Below, one piece after another: positions 23,459 to 36,200 of a stretch of 64,000 bases of DNA. Each line of letters opens with the position of its first letter. The first letter of the stretch is position 1. The stretch is from NCBI GenBank assembly GCA_001510575.1, contig LNGK01000006.1, forward strand, positions 1,545,565-1,609,564. The letters run 5' to 3'. A program made the translations under genes and the position numbers. The notes beneath the pieces are model-generated. The model worked only from the letters and a program-made list of their open reading frames with translations. It made no database searches and had not been told where the DNA came from. This DNA comes from Knoxdaviesia capensis. Its lineage: Eukaryota; Ascomycota; Sordariomycetes; Microascales; Gondwanamycetaceae.

Positions 23459-24473
23459 GATGTCGGCTTCGGGTTGACGTCGAAAAAAGTTTGAGACTCG
23501 TTTCTGACTCTTGGCTGGAAAGGGGGAGATGGCGTATATCGGCCGGGATGTACCTGATTTGAGTGAGAGGCAAACAGGGAACTGAAAACTTGGTAACTTA
23601 AAAGCGGCGATAGATGAAGGAGGAAGATCGTGGAGGAAGAACACATTGGCATTTCAAACTCAAAATGATGTTTTGCTACAGCAACTCTGATTCATATATC
23701 ACTTGCCTCCTTGCGACCTATGAATCAGAAGTTGTTGCTCTTCAGCATAAACTCACGGCCAGAAGCAACATAGGGGCTGACGAGATCATGTGCCCAGACT
23801 TGACTCATGGGATGAAATACAATCACATTTCTGAGTTACTCAGATTGTAACACCCAAGTGTATGCCTTGAAAACCACCAAGAGACATTATATGGGAGCGG
23901 TCGTGGGACGAGTTCATAATGGGACTCAAGCCGAATGTAAAGACTGACCACATGTATTTAAAAACTAGGAAAACAGACTGAGTTGTAATGTTTAGATTGT
24001 CATGCATAGACACGAGCGGTTGGTATCCCGAATTGAAGACCACTATGTAACCCCCAACTGGACATTTCAACACACTCGGACATTGACTGAGGTAAGAACT
24101 TTTTGAGCAAGGTTGAGATTGAAAGTGGAGAAAAGAATACAAGGAAGAGGGGTGGGGAAAGGGGGAGGGGAAAAGAAAGCAAAAAAAAAAAAAAACCACA
24201 AAACAAACAAACGAACAATTGCGAATAGGCACGACTGGCCGAGACATGTTGACCAAGTGCTTGCTTGGAGGAAAAGAAAGAAAGGTTGGACTAGCACTTT
24301 ATGAGTGAGAGAGGAGAATACTCTGGGTGTGTGTGCAGGAGGAATGCGAGCTTAAACTACACAGCCTTCATGATAGTGGAGCATGGGTCGATGCCACCGG
24401 CATCTACGACACCAAACACTACCTACAAAGCAAGTGTAGCTATTGTGAAGCCCGGGAGCAGCCGAAAGGATCC
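23459..24473. other. Upstream of Cys-rich gene and 3' flank of Gbp2-like gene
   Basis: About 1 kb without recognisable coding sequence. A purine tract and poly-A lie near 24120-24200. The right side should contain the 3' UTR of the Gbp2-like gene. Confidence 0.5.
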
Positions 24474-27400
24474 TCACATCATTTGATCCTGGGTCATACC
24501 GCCCATGACACTTCCGGTGTCGGTGTTGGCCCCGGAGCCTTGAGGATTCATGTAGCTAACGAAGCTCAGACCCAGGGGACGTCCGCCGTACTGATAGCCT
24601 TGGAACTTGTTGATCGCAGTCTCGGCTGTGTCAGCGGTGTCGAAGCGAACAACACCAGTGCCGCGGGATCTGCCGCTCGGCTCGTACTGAATCTCGGCCT
24701 GCTCAACCTTGCCGATGGTAGTGAACAGATCAACGAGATCATCGTTGCTCGTCGACCAGGGGAGCTGTAAAAGATGGAGGACGAGTCGCGGTTAGCGGTG
24801 AACTGGTGCATTGCGCCCGTATCAGGTTGTGGTGCTGATGGAAGACTATCCACACTGGAGAAAACTTACGTTTCGGACGTAGATAATTTCGCTTTTGTCA
24901 GAACCCGAAGTCGCAAAATCCGTGAAAGGGTTAGGGGCGGCAGGAGGGGCGTCGTACCCACCACCACCACCGCCACCTGCACCAGGCCCTCCAAATCCTC
25001 CCCGGGCGCCGCCACCGCCGTAACCGAAGCCGCCGCGACCGGCAAAGCCACCACGGGGCTGGAATCCACCTTGGAAGCCACCACGGCCGCCGGGGCCAAA
25101 AGCACCACGGCCTCCACCAAAACCGAAGTTTCCAGGACCACCAGATCCGGCAAAACGGTCCTCGCGGACTTCGATCATACGGCCTTGCCAGTCGTAACCA
25201 TTGAACTGCTGGATGGCGTTACGCGCATCATCGGGGCTTTCGAACACCACTATTCCGGAACCCTTGGGACGGCCATCCGGGCCAATGTTAATGTCCGCTC
25301 GAATGACGGACCCGTTCCGGGCTTCAAATGGGGGATAGCATCTTGACATTAGTAAAATTTCTGGCACCGATGCGGCAGAATGTATGCACTAGGTTCGCGA
25401 TGTGCATATCCACGAGAAAAAACGCGTTCTAGATTCTAGACGACCAAGTGAAAGCCAGCAGTTGCAGATCATATGTTGTTTTAGTACTTACCGACTTGGC
25501 GGAAAAGGTCCTTTAGGTCTTGCCATCCGGCATTGTAGGGAAGCTTGAAGATTATGAGGTCAACATTAGATTCAAGAAAGATGTTGTCACGCTAACTGAG
25601 CGGGACAATGGTGGCAATAGGGGACACTTACGTTCGAGATGTAGATTTGGCGACCGGCGGTAGAATTTCCGTACGAGGATCCGTAACCACCACCGTAGCC
25701 ACCAGGAGCACCAGAGCCGGAAGCACCCCCAAACCCACCCCGATTACCCGAAGCAGAGTTGATGAAGCGAGGCTCTGCCTCACGGTCCTGACGGAGCAGA
25801 AGAAGAAAAGAAGGCAGTCAGTGATTGGATCAGTTGAGGCAAGAACTGGTTCAGTGGGACAACGTACTTCTCTCACATAAACCAGTCGTCCCATGAGGTT
25901 CTGGTTACTAAGAGTTTGGACAGCATGCTGAGCTTGATCTCTGGTCGCATATTCCACAATTCTAATATGAAACAGATTGTGATTAGCGATCCGAACATTC
26001 AAGCTTTAGGTGAGAAGGTTACGCATGGTAACGGGAGAGTGGGAAGAAGGTGAAAAAAAGGGAAGCAAAACTTACCCGCATCCCTACAAAATCCCAGCGG
26101 ATAACACCCTAACCCGTCAATCCAACACGTCCGAAAAAACCATAAGAGAAAAGATAAAAGAGGGAGAGTTCAATGAAGCAGTATCATCAAAACGTAGAGA
26201 AAGAGACACAGGGATGGTCGGAACCATCCCCATCCTCAGTGAATCACAGCATGACAAAGCCCACCTTCGACATTCCGTTGGGAAGGAGCAAGACATCGGC
26301 AAAGATGACCTCGCCAGCTGTTGCGGCAAAAAGGAGCATGAAGTATGAAGTCAGCCAAACTGCCTGGTAATAAAAATGAGAATGGGGTTAGGCGGGGACC
26401 ATGCCGTCGGCTATACCAACTGACCTTGCTTCATAAAATCCTTCAAGTGATGCCACTTAACATCATATGACAGGTTGCCAACGTAGACACGACGATCCTG
26501 CTGAGATGACTCCCGAATGTTTGACATCATTTGATCTCTAGTCGCCTGACGGTCGTCGTGGCCACGGTGCTGGGACTGAATGGGGTACACGGATCCGGGG
26601 GCAGCCCCGGTACCCGAGGCATTTGTCTGCTGCATGGGCGACCGGGCTCGACGGTATTCTTCTCTGCTATCGCGAGATCGGCTACGGGGAGAGAAAGACC
26701 GGCGTCTGCCGGGGCTGCGGGATCGACCTCGGCGAGGGGATCTCGATCTCTCACGCTGGCACAACCAGAAAGAGCAAGATTAGCTTCGACCAAAGTGTAG
26801 CCCTTGGATGCCACATGGTGCGGATATTGGCACATCTCCCGGATCACGGAGGGCAGCAAAAGCTAAGAAATAAGCCGGAAAACTGGCGCAGAAGATCATA
26901 CAGACTTCACCAAGGGAGTACTCACAGGTCTATAGTTGTCTGAAGAATCGGCTGTGATAAGATTGCAGTTGGCATGTTAGTTGGGGGACTTTAAAAGCAG
27001 TCTCCTGTTATCAAAACAGGAACTTTTCATGGTATAGAGGAAGGAGTAGTATCTAGCCGAAAAAAATGGTGGGGATATCATGGGAAGGGATCAAGGGGAA
27101 ATCGAGAGTAGGAGATATAAAGCGGCCTTTTCGAGCTGGGAGTGAGTGCCTATGTTGAGGGGAAAGGCAGCATATAGTTACTCCTCCGTGCAGTAAGCCT
27201 AGAGGGTATATAAGGCTTCAGAGCTAATTTACACCAAGAACACACATCTGTCTGTATTGAACAGGATATTCTAGGGAGCTCTCTCATGGCCATAGCTTAT
27301 CATAAAGTCAAACATTGAATAGGAAGAGCTAGGCTTCTAGCTTAATTCATCTACCCACAGACCAAGAAGGGAGTCGAAGAAAAGTTCCTAGGGCTGACAA

Positions 27401-28000
27401 GGACTGATACCTAGTACTCAGAAGCCACGAATGCAATGGGTAGGGGGTAAAATAGGGGAGAGGAACAGACTATAACAGAATTAAAGAGCCGAAATCAAGG
27501 GAAAGTGTGCAAGAAAAAGGGTATAGAGAAAAGAATGATATAGGAGGTAAGGTGGAGGGGGCAGAGAGGAGCTAGATAAGGGAGAATGGATGATAATAAA
27601 AGAGAGGCTCGGAGGGAAGAATAATCGATACTCAAGAGCTCTAAGACAAGTTGGAAAAGGAGAGAGAGAAAGGAAGAAAAGGGAGAAGCCAAGAAGGCTC
27701 TTAACAGTGGAACACTTTATGCAGGACAGAAGAGAAGGTAAAGAGGAGGATTAAGGACTTGTTCCACAGGGCCAGATCTGCAGACCTAAGCCACATATGG
27801 GCCAACACTTGTGACCATGGGAGGATATAGAGTTTAGGGAGGGAGGATGAGGGGGATACTCCTGGAAGGACAAGGACAAGAGTACTACCAGGGTTTGAGT
27901 AACATGAGAGATATAGGGGAGTAAGGGCAGAAGAGAAGGGGAAGCAGCATAGAAGAGACCAAGAGATTATAAAGAAAGACATGAAAAATGACTTACCCAT
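24474..28000 (-). CDS. Gbp2/Hrb1-like RNA-binding protein with three RRMs
   Basis: Ten exons: 27997-28000, 26926-26951, 26425-26755, 26265-26317, 26076-26083, 25868-25961, 25632-25787, 25492-25543, 24870-25321 and 24474-24764. Phases agree throughout and give 488 aa. The N-terminus is an Arg/Ser domain (about 11-55). RRM1 begins near 98 (RRVYVGNLSYDVKW), RRM2 near 218 (RQIYISNLPYNAGWQDL) and RRM3 near 388 (IIYVRNLPWSTSNDDL). Gly-rich linkers lie between RRM1 and RRM2, and at about 315-375. This order fits yeast Gbp2/Hrb1, SR-like proteins coupling mRNA quality control to export. Exon 5 is only eight bases and supplies the Gly-Cys-Gly of the RNP1 strand. Exon 1 contributes only ATG plus one base before a 1045-base intron. 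Confidence 0.85.
26952..27996 (-). other. Long first intron of the Gbp2-like gene
   Basis: The donor GTAAGT follows ATGG at 27997-28000; the acceptor TCACAG precedes CCGATTC at 26951. Joining gives MADSSDNYRP. At 1045 bases the intron is far longer than the 50-120 bases usual in this window, and it is pyrimidine-rich on the transcribed strand. It could host regulated splicing or a non-coding RNA. The model relies on phase and consensus only. Confidence 0.65.
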
Positions 28001-31000
28001 TTTTAATACAGCTCTTCGATACCAGCTCAACTAATGAAAGAGGAGATGAGAGGGAAAAGAGTTTGCCTATGGTGGTGGTACTTAGAAGAAGGATGGCACA
28101 CTAGTTAATGGCTGAAGGCGCTTTTGTAATATCCTGAGAAAGATCAAAGTTAATTAGGAGAAATGTGTTTGTTACCAACACAGATAAAAAAAGATTAGGG
28201 CTTCAATATTGATGCTATAGGGCTTAAAAAACAAGGCGTGATGTGATATCAGGCAGGGGACTCCTAGACGGAACGTTAGGGAGAGAGGAAGAAAGAGGGA
28301 ACTGAAGAAATATGAGATAGAGCATTAATAACATGCGTGAACGCTGTGTACATGTATACTAATACTCTCCTATATATGCTTTTGCAAAAGACAAACTATT
28401 GGCATTGAACATGAATCATCTCCTAAAGCTGGTGGTAAAGCTGGAGCAAATGCCACTGACACATGAAGCTATGAAGGGGACGGAGCACAGAGACTTCGGT
28501 TCTAGCTGCAGGAGAGCTTCTGGGGGGAGTACAACAGCGAGTGAACCAGCAAAGAAAACTTGGGGGGCCAGACGGGGAGACCAGTCAAAAAAACCTCTGG
28601 TTTGGGGCTATCGAACAGGGCCAGAGAGCCAATGGATTCACACAGGAGAATCGGGATATGTGAAAGACGGGTGCAACACTGCAGGCCATGAAAAAAGAAT
28701 GCCACACACTTAAGGAGCTCAAAAAAGGGCGGAGAAGATACAGTGGGACAATGACGAGAGAGAGATGCAGTTGGGAAAGCGAGAACTTGCGCAAGAACGG
28801 TTGTGTGGGTTGACCATGGCCAAGATGAATGGCGGTGGCAGACCCGGACGGCCAAAGATGAAGACCTGTGGAACACGGCACCTATGGAGCGATTCATGTG
28901 TCTTGATCCGTCGAGTTATACGAGTGCAACCCACAACACCAGCCAAAGATCCAGAGCTGGTGTGAACCAGGGCCATATGGAGTGGCGTATGGACATGACA
29001 GGCTATACTTTGCCTGAATCCGGACGGCAGGCTTTATATTCGCTATGATGACGAGGTTGCACACCAAAACCAAGAAAAAAAAGAGAAAAGAGCATGCACC
29101 CCCTCCCATCCCCTCTCAAGAAGCACACCTTGGAGCTGAATAATTGGGATATAGAGACAGAGACCAACAGAGACACCCAGGCAGAAGAAGTGGGAACAAT
29201 GAACTACGGTTCCGAGATGACGATGCATGCGCCTAGAACGGGGTTGAAGAGCGGGGACACTTGCTGTGCAACAGGACATGGAGGAGCGGACAGGTCAGAG
29301 GCGTGGTGAGGCTTCACCAGCGCTGAAAATACCATGTGTGTGTACGTGTGTGTGTGCATAACGAGAGACGCAGTGACAAAGGTGCCGGGAAGAAGTGGTA
29401 GAGAGGCATGGCTAAACCGGACAGCCAAGAAAAACGAGTAAGGGAGGGGGAACAGGCTGGCTGTATGGACTTCTCTTTCTCTGTATGCTGGGTGGATAAG
29501 CCCAATGGACATCACGTACATACACGTGCATATCACATCCTGGGCAGAGAGGTGCGGGTGAGAATAGAATGGGCGATGTACCGGTACATATGTGACCCAT
29601 ATCACGTATAGACAAACATCATGTAACCACATATGTAACGGTACCAAGTGTGAATTGTAACGTGTTGAAGTGCTGTGCATGCATTTGGGATCTGAGCCGA
29701 GACTGGCTCAAGAGGCTAGAGAGGAAGAGGACAGCCCAAAAAAGAGAGAAAAAGAAGAAAGGTAGAGATCCATAGATCCATCCAGTCCATCAATGCCAGC
29801 CAAACTGAGACAGCAAACTACCATCATACGACAAGAGCCACAAGCTCTCCGAATAGCGACAAAACAAGGCCACGGTGACGAAACCCGCTGCTTGGGACTT
29901 GGAACCGACCCAACGAAAAGAAAAGAAACGAGGGAACGCGCAGCTGTTATGTGCAGTAGAGAGACACCCTGAGAGACAGTCCAGGCTTAATGCTTCCTGC
30001 TGGACCAGCATAGGCTGTATCGGGCCGGGAAGACGAGGCCACCACCTGTAAAAATCCATCTAAGCTGGACCAGAAAACAATGGGCCAATGTGCAAACGAC
30101 CCAATGGACAGATAGACAACAAGGCGTGTAAAAGAGGATCATGCGAATGGAGATGTTCAATCGCTGAGTGATGGTGGTGCACTGCACGTCATTATGGCCT
30201 GAATATGCGGGCTATTCTTCCCTCCCCTTTGCTTTCGGAGTGGGTAGACACATGACAAACGGAGAGAATGAGGGAGAACAAGCCAAGAGATGGACCGTAA
30301 TATGCCGGTAAAGTGAACAGTAGAAAAAAGAAAAGAAGACAGGAGCACAGGAGCACAGGAAAGATATATCGGAGAGAGAGAAAGAGCCGCGGTGGCGGTG
30401 GTGGTGGCTTTTGATTGTTGCAGAAGAGACGAGGTCTGATATTGATTGATTTCCTCGCGTGGTGTGTGTGGGGAGAGAGACAGACCAGAAAAAAAAAAGA
30501 AACTTACAGGAAACACGGGTAACAGACGCCAAACTGGGCTGGATATATATAGGTACCGAGGTCGGTGCGGATGTGTGCTGTGGAACTTGAACGGACTCCT
30601 ACTTTCTTGATCACAGACAACCTGGACAAACGAAGGCGAATCTTTCTTCAGCGTTTGTTTCCCCTTTTCTATCGAAGGGGCGTTTTGTGAGATTCGGATA
30701 TCCGTGCTCAATGGCTGTTGCGAAACGAGGTGTAGCCTGGTTTGTACGTACGGATATGCAGACCTGATGCATGCACAAGTTTGGATGGGGGAGTATCACA
30801 CACGACAAGGCCGACTCAAGCTGGAGGCGATGGAAACAAGACCTTTTCTGGTCGTCGTTCGAGAAAATGAGTAACAAAACTGACGGTGATTGAAGCTGTT
30901 GGAATTGAAGAGTTGGGGAGGGAGGAGAAAAAAAAAACAAGTGACAAGCTGGTTTGGAAACGCGCAAGTCGCGATTTTCACAGGACAGGTTGAATAAAAA

Positions 31001-31500
31001 TGTACGGGTAGTTTGGGTCTGGCCAATAATGATACGGGAAATAGTGGATACTTATGTTCCCTTACTTAATCCACGTAGTACTACGGGACTGGCCCAGAGG
31101 CAGCTTTTGGAAGTGATCAAGATCAAGAGAGTTGGAACTTCGAACCTTTAAATGATGAATTGAATCTTGAAATTTATCATGGGGTTCCTAAATACTTTAT
31201 GTCGTACGTATTTACTGATAAAAGCACTGTTCGTATAAGAGGTAATTCGTCTTGATCCCGGACCGTGGCATGCATGTGATGTGACCGCATACAACGTCTA
31301 CCTCCGGGTTTTTTCAATTCGCGAACTTTTTTTTTCCTCCTACGAGAAGACCCTTGACGCTTGGCGAGACCACAACACTGTCATTTGACGGCTCTTAGTT
31401 TTTGAGTTTGCTCTTATCTGGATGAAATAAAACCCCCAACAACCACGGCATCTTCTTCCTCACTTTGGTTGAACCTCATACTCTGCTCTGTCTCTTCCTG
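28001..31500. other. 3.5 kb non-coding stretch between Gbp2-like and COQ9 genes
   Basis: No frame here resembles a known protein on either strand. Most of 28000-30950 is purine-rich on the given strand, so it would be a CT-rich leader or promoter for the minus-strand Gbp2-like gene. A short alternating GT run lies near 29335-29356. The last ~350 bases, of ordinary composition, should hold the COQ9 promoter. Long leader exons or a non-coding RNA are possible. Confidence 0.5.
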
Positions 31501-32409
31501 ATGTCGGCTCTCCGATCTAGCTCGTTCCGGAGGCTCGCCGGCCTGGGCGCCGGCCGGTGTCCTTCATCTACCTCCTCGGCATCCGTCCTAGCCCGCCCTC
31601 TCACCCGCACATACCACGCCTATGACCGCCCGGCCTTTACACCTGCCGAGGAGGCCTTCAACCCCAGCGAGAGAGCTATTCTTGCCGCTGCCTACGCTCA
31701 TGTCCCTGAGCTTGGCTTCTCGCAGAAAGCCCTCGCCCACGGTGCCCGTGATGCCGGGTACCCCGAGATCAGCACTGCCGTGCTGCCTGATGGAGCCTTC
31801 GCTTTGATCCGGTGGCACCTGGCCACATCGCGAGAGGCTCTTGCGGGCCGTAAGGCTGAGTTGTTGGGCGAGAAGCCGGCTGAGACTCCGAGTGCTGTCC
31901 AAGCCAATGTTGAGACACTGACCTGGGAGCGGTTGCTGGCGAACCGTGATATCGTGGGCCACTGGCAAGAGGTCTGTTGACGTGATTCTTGTGACCGCCT
32001 TGGGTCTTTTTTTTTTCTCGCTCTGCTATTCAATTGACCTTATACTGACCACCTGTTCTCACGTGAAAAACCTTAGGCCTTGGCTATCATGGCCCAACCC
32101 TCATACGTTCCCCCCTCTCTCAAAGAACTCGCCAAGCTCGCCGACGAAATCCTGTTCCTTGCCGGAGACGCCTCCGTGGACCCGACCTGGTATACTAAGC
32201 GCGCGTCCCTGTCCATGACGTATGTTGCGTCCGAGCTGTTCATGACCACCGACAAGTCTCCAGACTTCATCGAGACATGGAACTTCCTCCAGCGCCGGCT
32301 GGAGCTGAGCCGGAGCGCCGGAGGATACATTGAGTCCGTTGGCCTGTGGGCTGGTTTCACTGGAAATGCCTTGATAAATATCCTGAGAAGCCGTGGGTTG
32401 AGAATCTGA
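31501..32409 (+). CDS. COQ9: Ubiquinone biosynthesis protein COQ9
   Basis: Two exons, 31501-31971 and 32077-32409, join in phase 0 to encode 267 aa. The presequence (MSALRSSSFRRLAGLGAGR) predicts mitochondrial import. The body shows the TetR-like helical start ERAILAAAYAHVPELGFSQKAL and the COQ9 domain (WTWYT-type segment PTWYTKRASLSMTYVASELFM, then FIETWNFLQRRL). COQ9 is a lipid-binding protein that presents coenzyme Q intermediates to COQ7. The start at 31501 is preferred over an in-frame ATG at 31465 because it yields a clean presequence. Confidence 0.94.
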
Positions 32410-32850
32410 GGCTAACTTACTTTTCGTTTTATCATTTGTAAATTACTACTGATGGTGTGTACTACGCCCATGACCTTATATTGGGCTGTCTTTTGCGTGT
32501 GCTCTATGCTCTGGTCTTATAGCAAACTCGAATCTGTATATTAGTTTAGATTATATATAACCATCATCCCTTTGTTCCTGTATCTGTCTGAAGCAAACCA
32601 TATTCAACGACATGGTAATTAGAGATATTGAGGGATGATATAGTACTACATTACTACACTACATATCACCAGGAGAGAATCGGAGTTTTACGGACGTCTT
32701 ACATTCATGAAATAATCCCGGAAACAGAAAGAAAAAGAAGGGCTACCAGCAAAACCAAACCGAAACCACCAGTAAAACTCCTGAAAGCCAAACAACCCAA
32801 AAATTCCCCCCTGCTTCATCGAGCCATCCGTCCACAACAGGAGAAGCGCC
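32410..32850. other. Convergent 3' flanks of COQ9 and SMC6
   Basis: A+T-rich downstream sequence with no coding potential seen. Confidence 0.5.
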
Positions 32851-33177
32851 TCACAGCGTCGTCGCTGCCGCCGCCGTCGTCGTCAGCGTTAGCTGGCGGG
32901 GATCCGTCAACCTGTATGGATTACAAAGATGTCGGTGTTAGTCACAGGAAAATCCATATTTTTTCTTGCTTTTTGTTTTATTTTTATATCTCGACGGAGA
33001 GGGAAGAGCAAACTTACCGAATGATCTTCACATCAGGGCCTAGAGCACTGCGGCCTTCAATGGCATTGGGGGTGATGAAGATGTACTGGCGCGAGACTGA
33101 CTTGCGCGCGGCGCTGATCTGTTGAGTATGGAAAAGATATAATAACGTATTAGCGATCCGGACTAACGAGAGAAACG

Positions 33178-33236
<59 letters not shown>

Positions 33237-36200
33237 AAAGAATGATCACGACGATGAAAACATACCAACATGTTCGTGCTGATGGCACGGTTGATATTGT
33301 CCATGAAGACATCAAACTCGTCGAGACACCGGATCGAAGAGCCCATCGACTCCCACACAGCGAGAAGCATGCAGATGGACGAGAACGACTTCTCACCACC
33401 AGAAAGCGTGTTTGTTTTACGCTTATTGGCGCGCTGTTGCGTGTCGTCCGGCTCGACATTCATCGACAGAGTCTTCAGGACATGGTCGATATCCATCTCA
33501 CCACGGAACCCGCGTTCGCTTAGCAGATACGAAAAGTTAATCCGTGTTCGTGCCGACAAATGACGCTGGAACTTCTGCCAGCGATGGATGCGGAGGTCAA
33601 GAGCCGCTCTCATGTCCACCTGAGTTGCGAACAACTCCTCGTAAATCGCTTCGGCCTTTTGGAATGCGACCATCTCCTCCCCCTCCCGTGCGTAAAGCTC
33701 CTCAACCGTCATTCCCAAGCGGCTTTCCACCTGGTCTAGCTGGTTGGCAAGGGAGTTGTATTTAGCCATGATACTGGCGGAAGTCTCGTCTTCGGGAATT
33801 GGCGGACGGTTGGGCACATGCAGCTCGGCTTCTCTTAGAACTCTCCGGTATTCCGCCAGATTTACCGCCACCTCCTCCTCGGCGCGCGGAAGGTCCTGTC
33901 TGAGGGTATCAAGGCTGTGATGGGCATCGTTCTTATCGGACACGGCAATGTGGCGAGACCCCTGAAGCGCTGTCACGGTCTTTCTTGCCTTCTCAACCTT
34001 GATCTGGAGATCGACTTGCGCAGTTTTTTCGGCGGATAGCCGCAGCCGCAGCTTTTGCAGTGTTTCGTTTATCTCCTGCTTGGCCATGGCCATCTCTCCA
34101 AACTGGCGTCCGTAATACTCAATCTGCTTCTCTGTTTCTTGCAGGTTGGTGCTAAGAGTTTGGAGCTCAGAGTCACCGGTATCGAACATGTCCAGTTCTG
34201 TGATAGTGTCGTCATTCTCCACGCGGGCTAACCGAAGCTTCTTATTGATGGTGTCGATCTCGCGCTCAAGGTCACCGTGCTTCGTCTGGTGTTCCTGGGC
34301 TCTGCGGTTGTGATCCTCAATCGTCGTCAATATTTGGTCAAGCTCAACCTGCAACTCAGCTTGGGCCTCGCGTCTCTGAGCAATCTGCGCATCGGTATCT
34401 GACTTAAGACGCGGAGTACCAAAGTACTTTGAGATCGGGGTCGTGCTGATTCCAGTGTCCGAGGTTGAAAGCGCAAGACCTGAGCCACGATGTGCCGGAT
34501 GGTCATGGAAACAGAGACAGAGGTGGGCCTTCTTAGGAGGCGCGCCCGTAAACATGATCTTCTCGGCCTCATCGCGGGTTTCGATGAGCAGACACTGCTC
34601 TATGGTATGGTTAAGGATCAATTGATCTCGGACAAGATGGCTGTCAAATTCGAGAACTCGAAGAATTGTGTCGAACTCGGCACTTGGCTCATTGCCCTCG
34701 AGGTTCAAGGGTAGGCCTGCCGACTTGAAGATCGGGACATTGTCAACGTTCGCATGAGTTATGAGCTTGTTAAGCCGATCCATATCCTCTTTTGAAGTCA
34801 CAATAAAGCCCTGAGGGGTCGCTCCCAGGAACCGCTCAATGACGCCAGACCATTTCGGGCGTGTGAGACGCACATGATGGCCAATGGGGCCAACAGGCTT
34901 TTGAAGAAAGCCAGTGTCCTGGTCAATCAGTGCCATCAATCGCGGGAAGTTTTTGGGGTATGCATCCAGGGATGAGCCTTTGTTGTGCTGCAAGCGTTGG
35001 ACCTCGCCCTCAAGTCGGTCAATCTCGGTTTTCTTTGCGTCGGCCGATCTCTGGGCACGGGCTTTCTCTGCCTTTGCGGCTTCCAGTCCCTGGATCTCCT
35101 GGGGACGAGCCGATTTGGCCTTCACAAGTTCCTGTTCCAGGGCTGCAATGCGATCCTGCACTGCGCGCAGCTCAGCCTGCTTCTGCAACTTAGCATCTCC
35201 AGTGGCTGCGATCAGGCGCTCCTCCTCGGCGGCAATTTTCTCTCTGAGGGTGGCAGCGGTATCCTTGGATGCCTGATGATTGCTCCGGACGGAGCGCTCT
35301 TCAAGGGTCAGTTGCTGAAATTTTTCTTGTTCTTTGCGCACAGCGTCCTTAGCACTGTCGACCTCTGTAGCATGGCCCTGCTGCTCAGCCTCCTGAACAG
35401 CGATCTGTTCAACCGCCCGCCGGAGCTGTTCGTCAGCGTAGGCCAAGACTTGGGCGGCATCCGCAACCTTCTGCTCGGCCTCGACAATGGCTTGCTTGAC
35501 ATTTTCAACCTTTTCTTCCGACTCGGCAAGTAAACCCTGGTAGTCAGCCACTTGGGACCAAATCATTTGATGGCGTAGGAGGCGACGGTGTTTGCGCATC
35601 TGGTCGTTTTTGCGAACAATTTCAGCGAGACGATGAGTTTCATTCTTGTCCCGCTCCATACGATCGACGTACTCCTTGTGTGTAACGAGTTTGGCGTCAA
35701 CATTACACAGGACTTCGTCGATGAGGCGGTAATCGTTGTCGAGGGTTTCGAGTTGCACGCCCTGGACGAAGAATTTGTACTTGGGTCCAGGGCCGCTCGA
35801 ATTCAGAAATTGGCGGGCCTGGTCCTGCGAAAGGACATTCAAGGGGTTGTCCATCTGCAGGCAATAATGCTCAATGACCTCGTCAACATCTTTCCGCTTG
35901 GTGGAAACAATACGGTTATTTGAGCTTTTGAGTCTGAATCCGCTGGTGCCGGACTGGCTGAAGTGGCGCTCGATAATGATGGATGGGCCAAAAGTATCGG
36001 CTTTGAACGCGCCTTCTCCCTGGTTTTTGAGCTTGACCACCACAGTGGCATTTTCACGGCCTTGTTTGATGAGCGTCTTCAAGCTGCCTCCACGGTTAGT
36101 GGAACTGGCCTTCGCTCCAAGACAGATGGTGATGCTGGTTAACACAGCGCTCTTTCCACTGCCATTTTCGCCAACAATGAAGTTTATCATGGGACCAAGG

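Noticed and set aside
28399..30967. Several 80-180 aa frames on both strands in the purine-rich stretch
   Set aside because: Low-complexity translations (Ser/Phe/Pro-rich) with no recognisable domain, frequent overlaps and no consistent splice pattern.
33177..33238. SMC6 coding through the GAAA tract (poly-Phe/Leu/Ser C-terminus)
   Set aside because: The frame stays open by chance of the TTTC repeat; splicing at 33265/33119 restores the conserved SMC end (ISAARKSVSRQYIFITPN).
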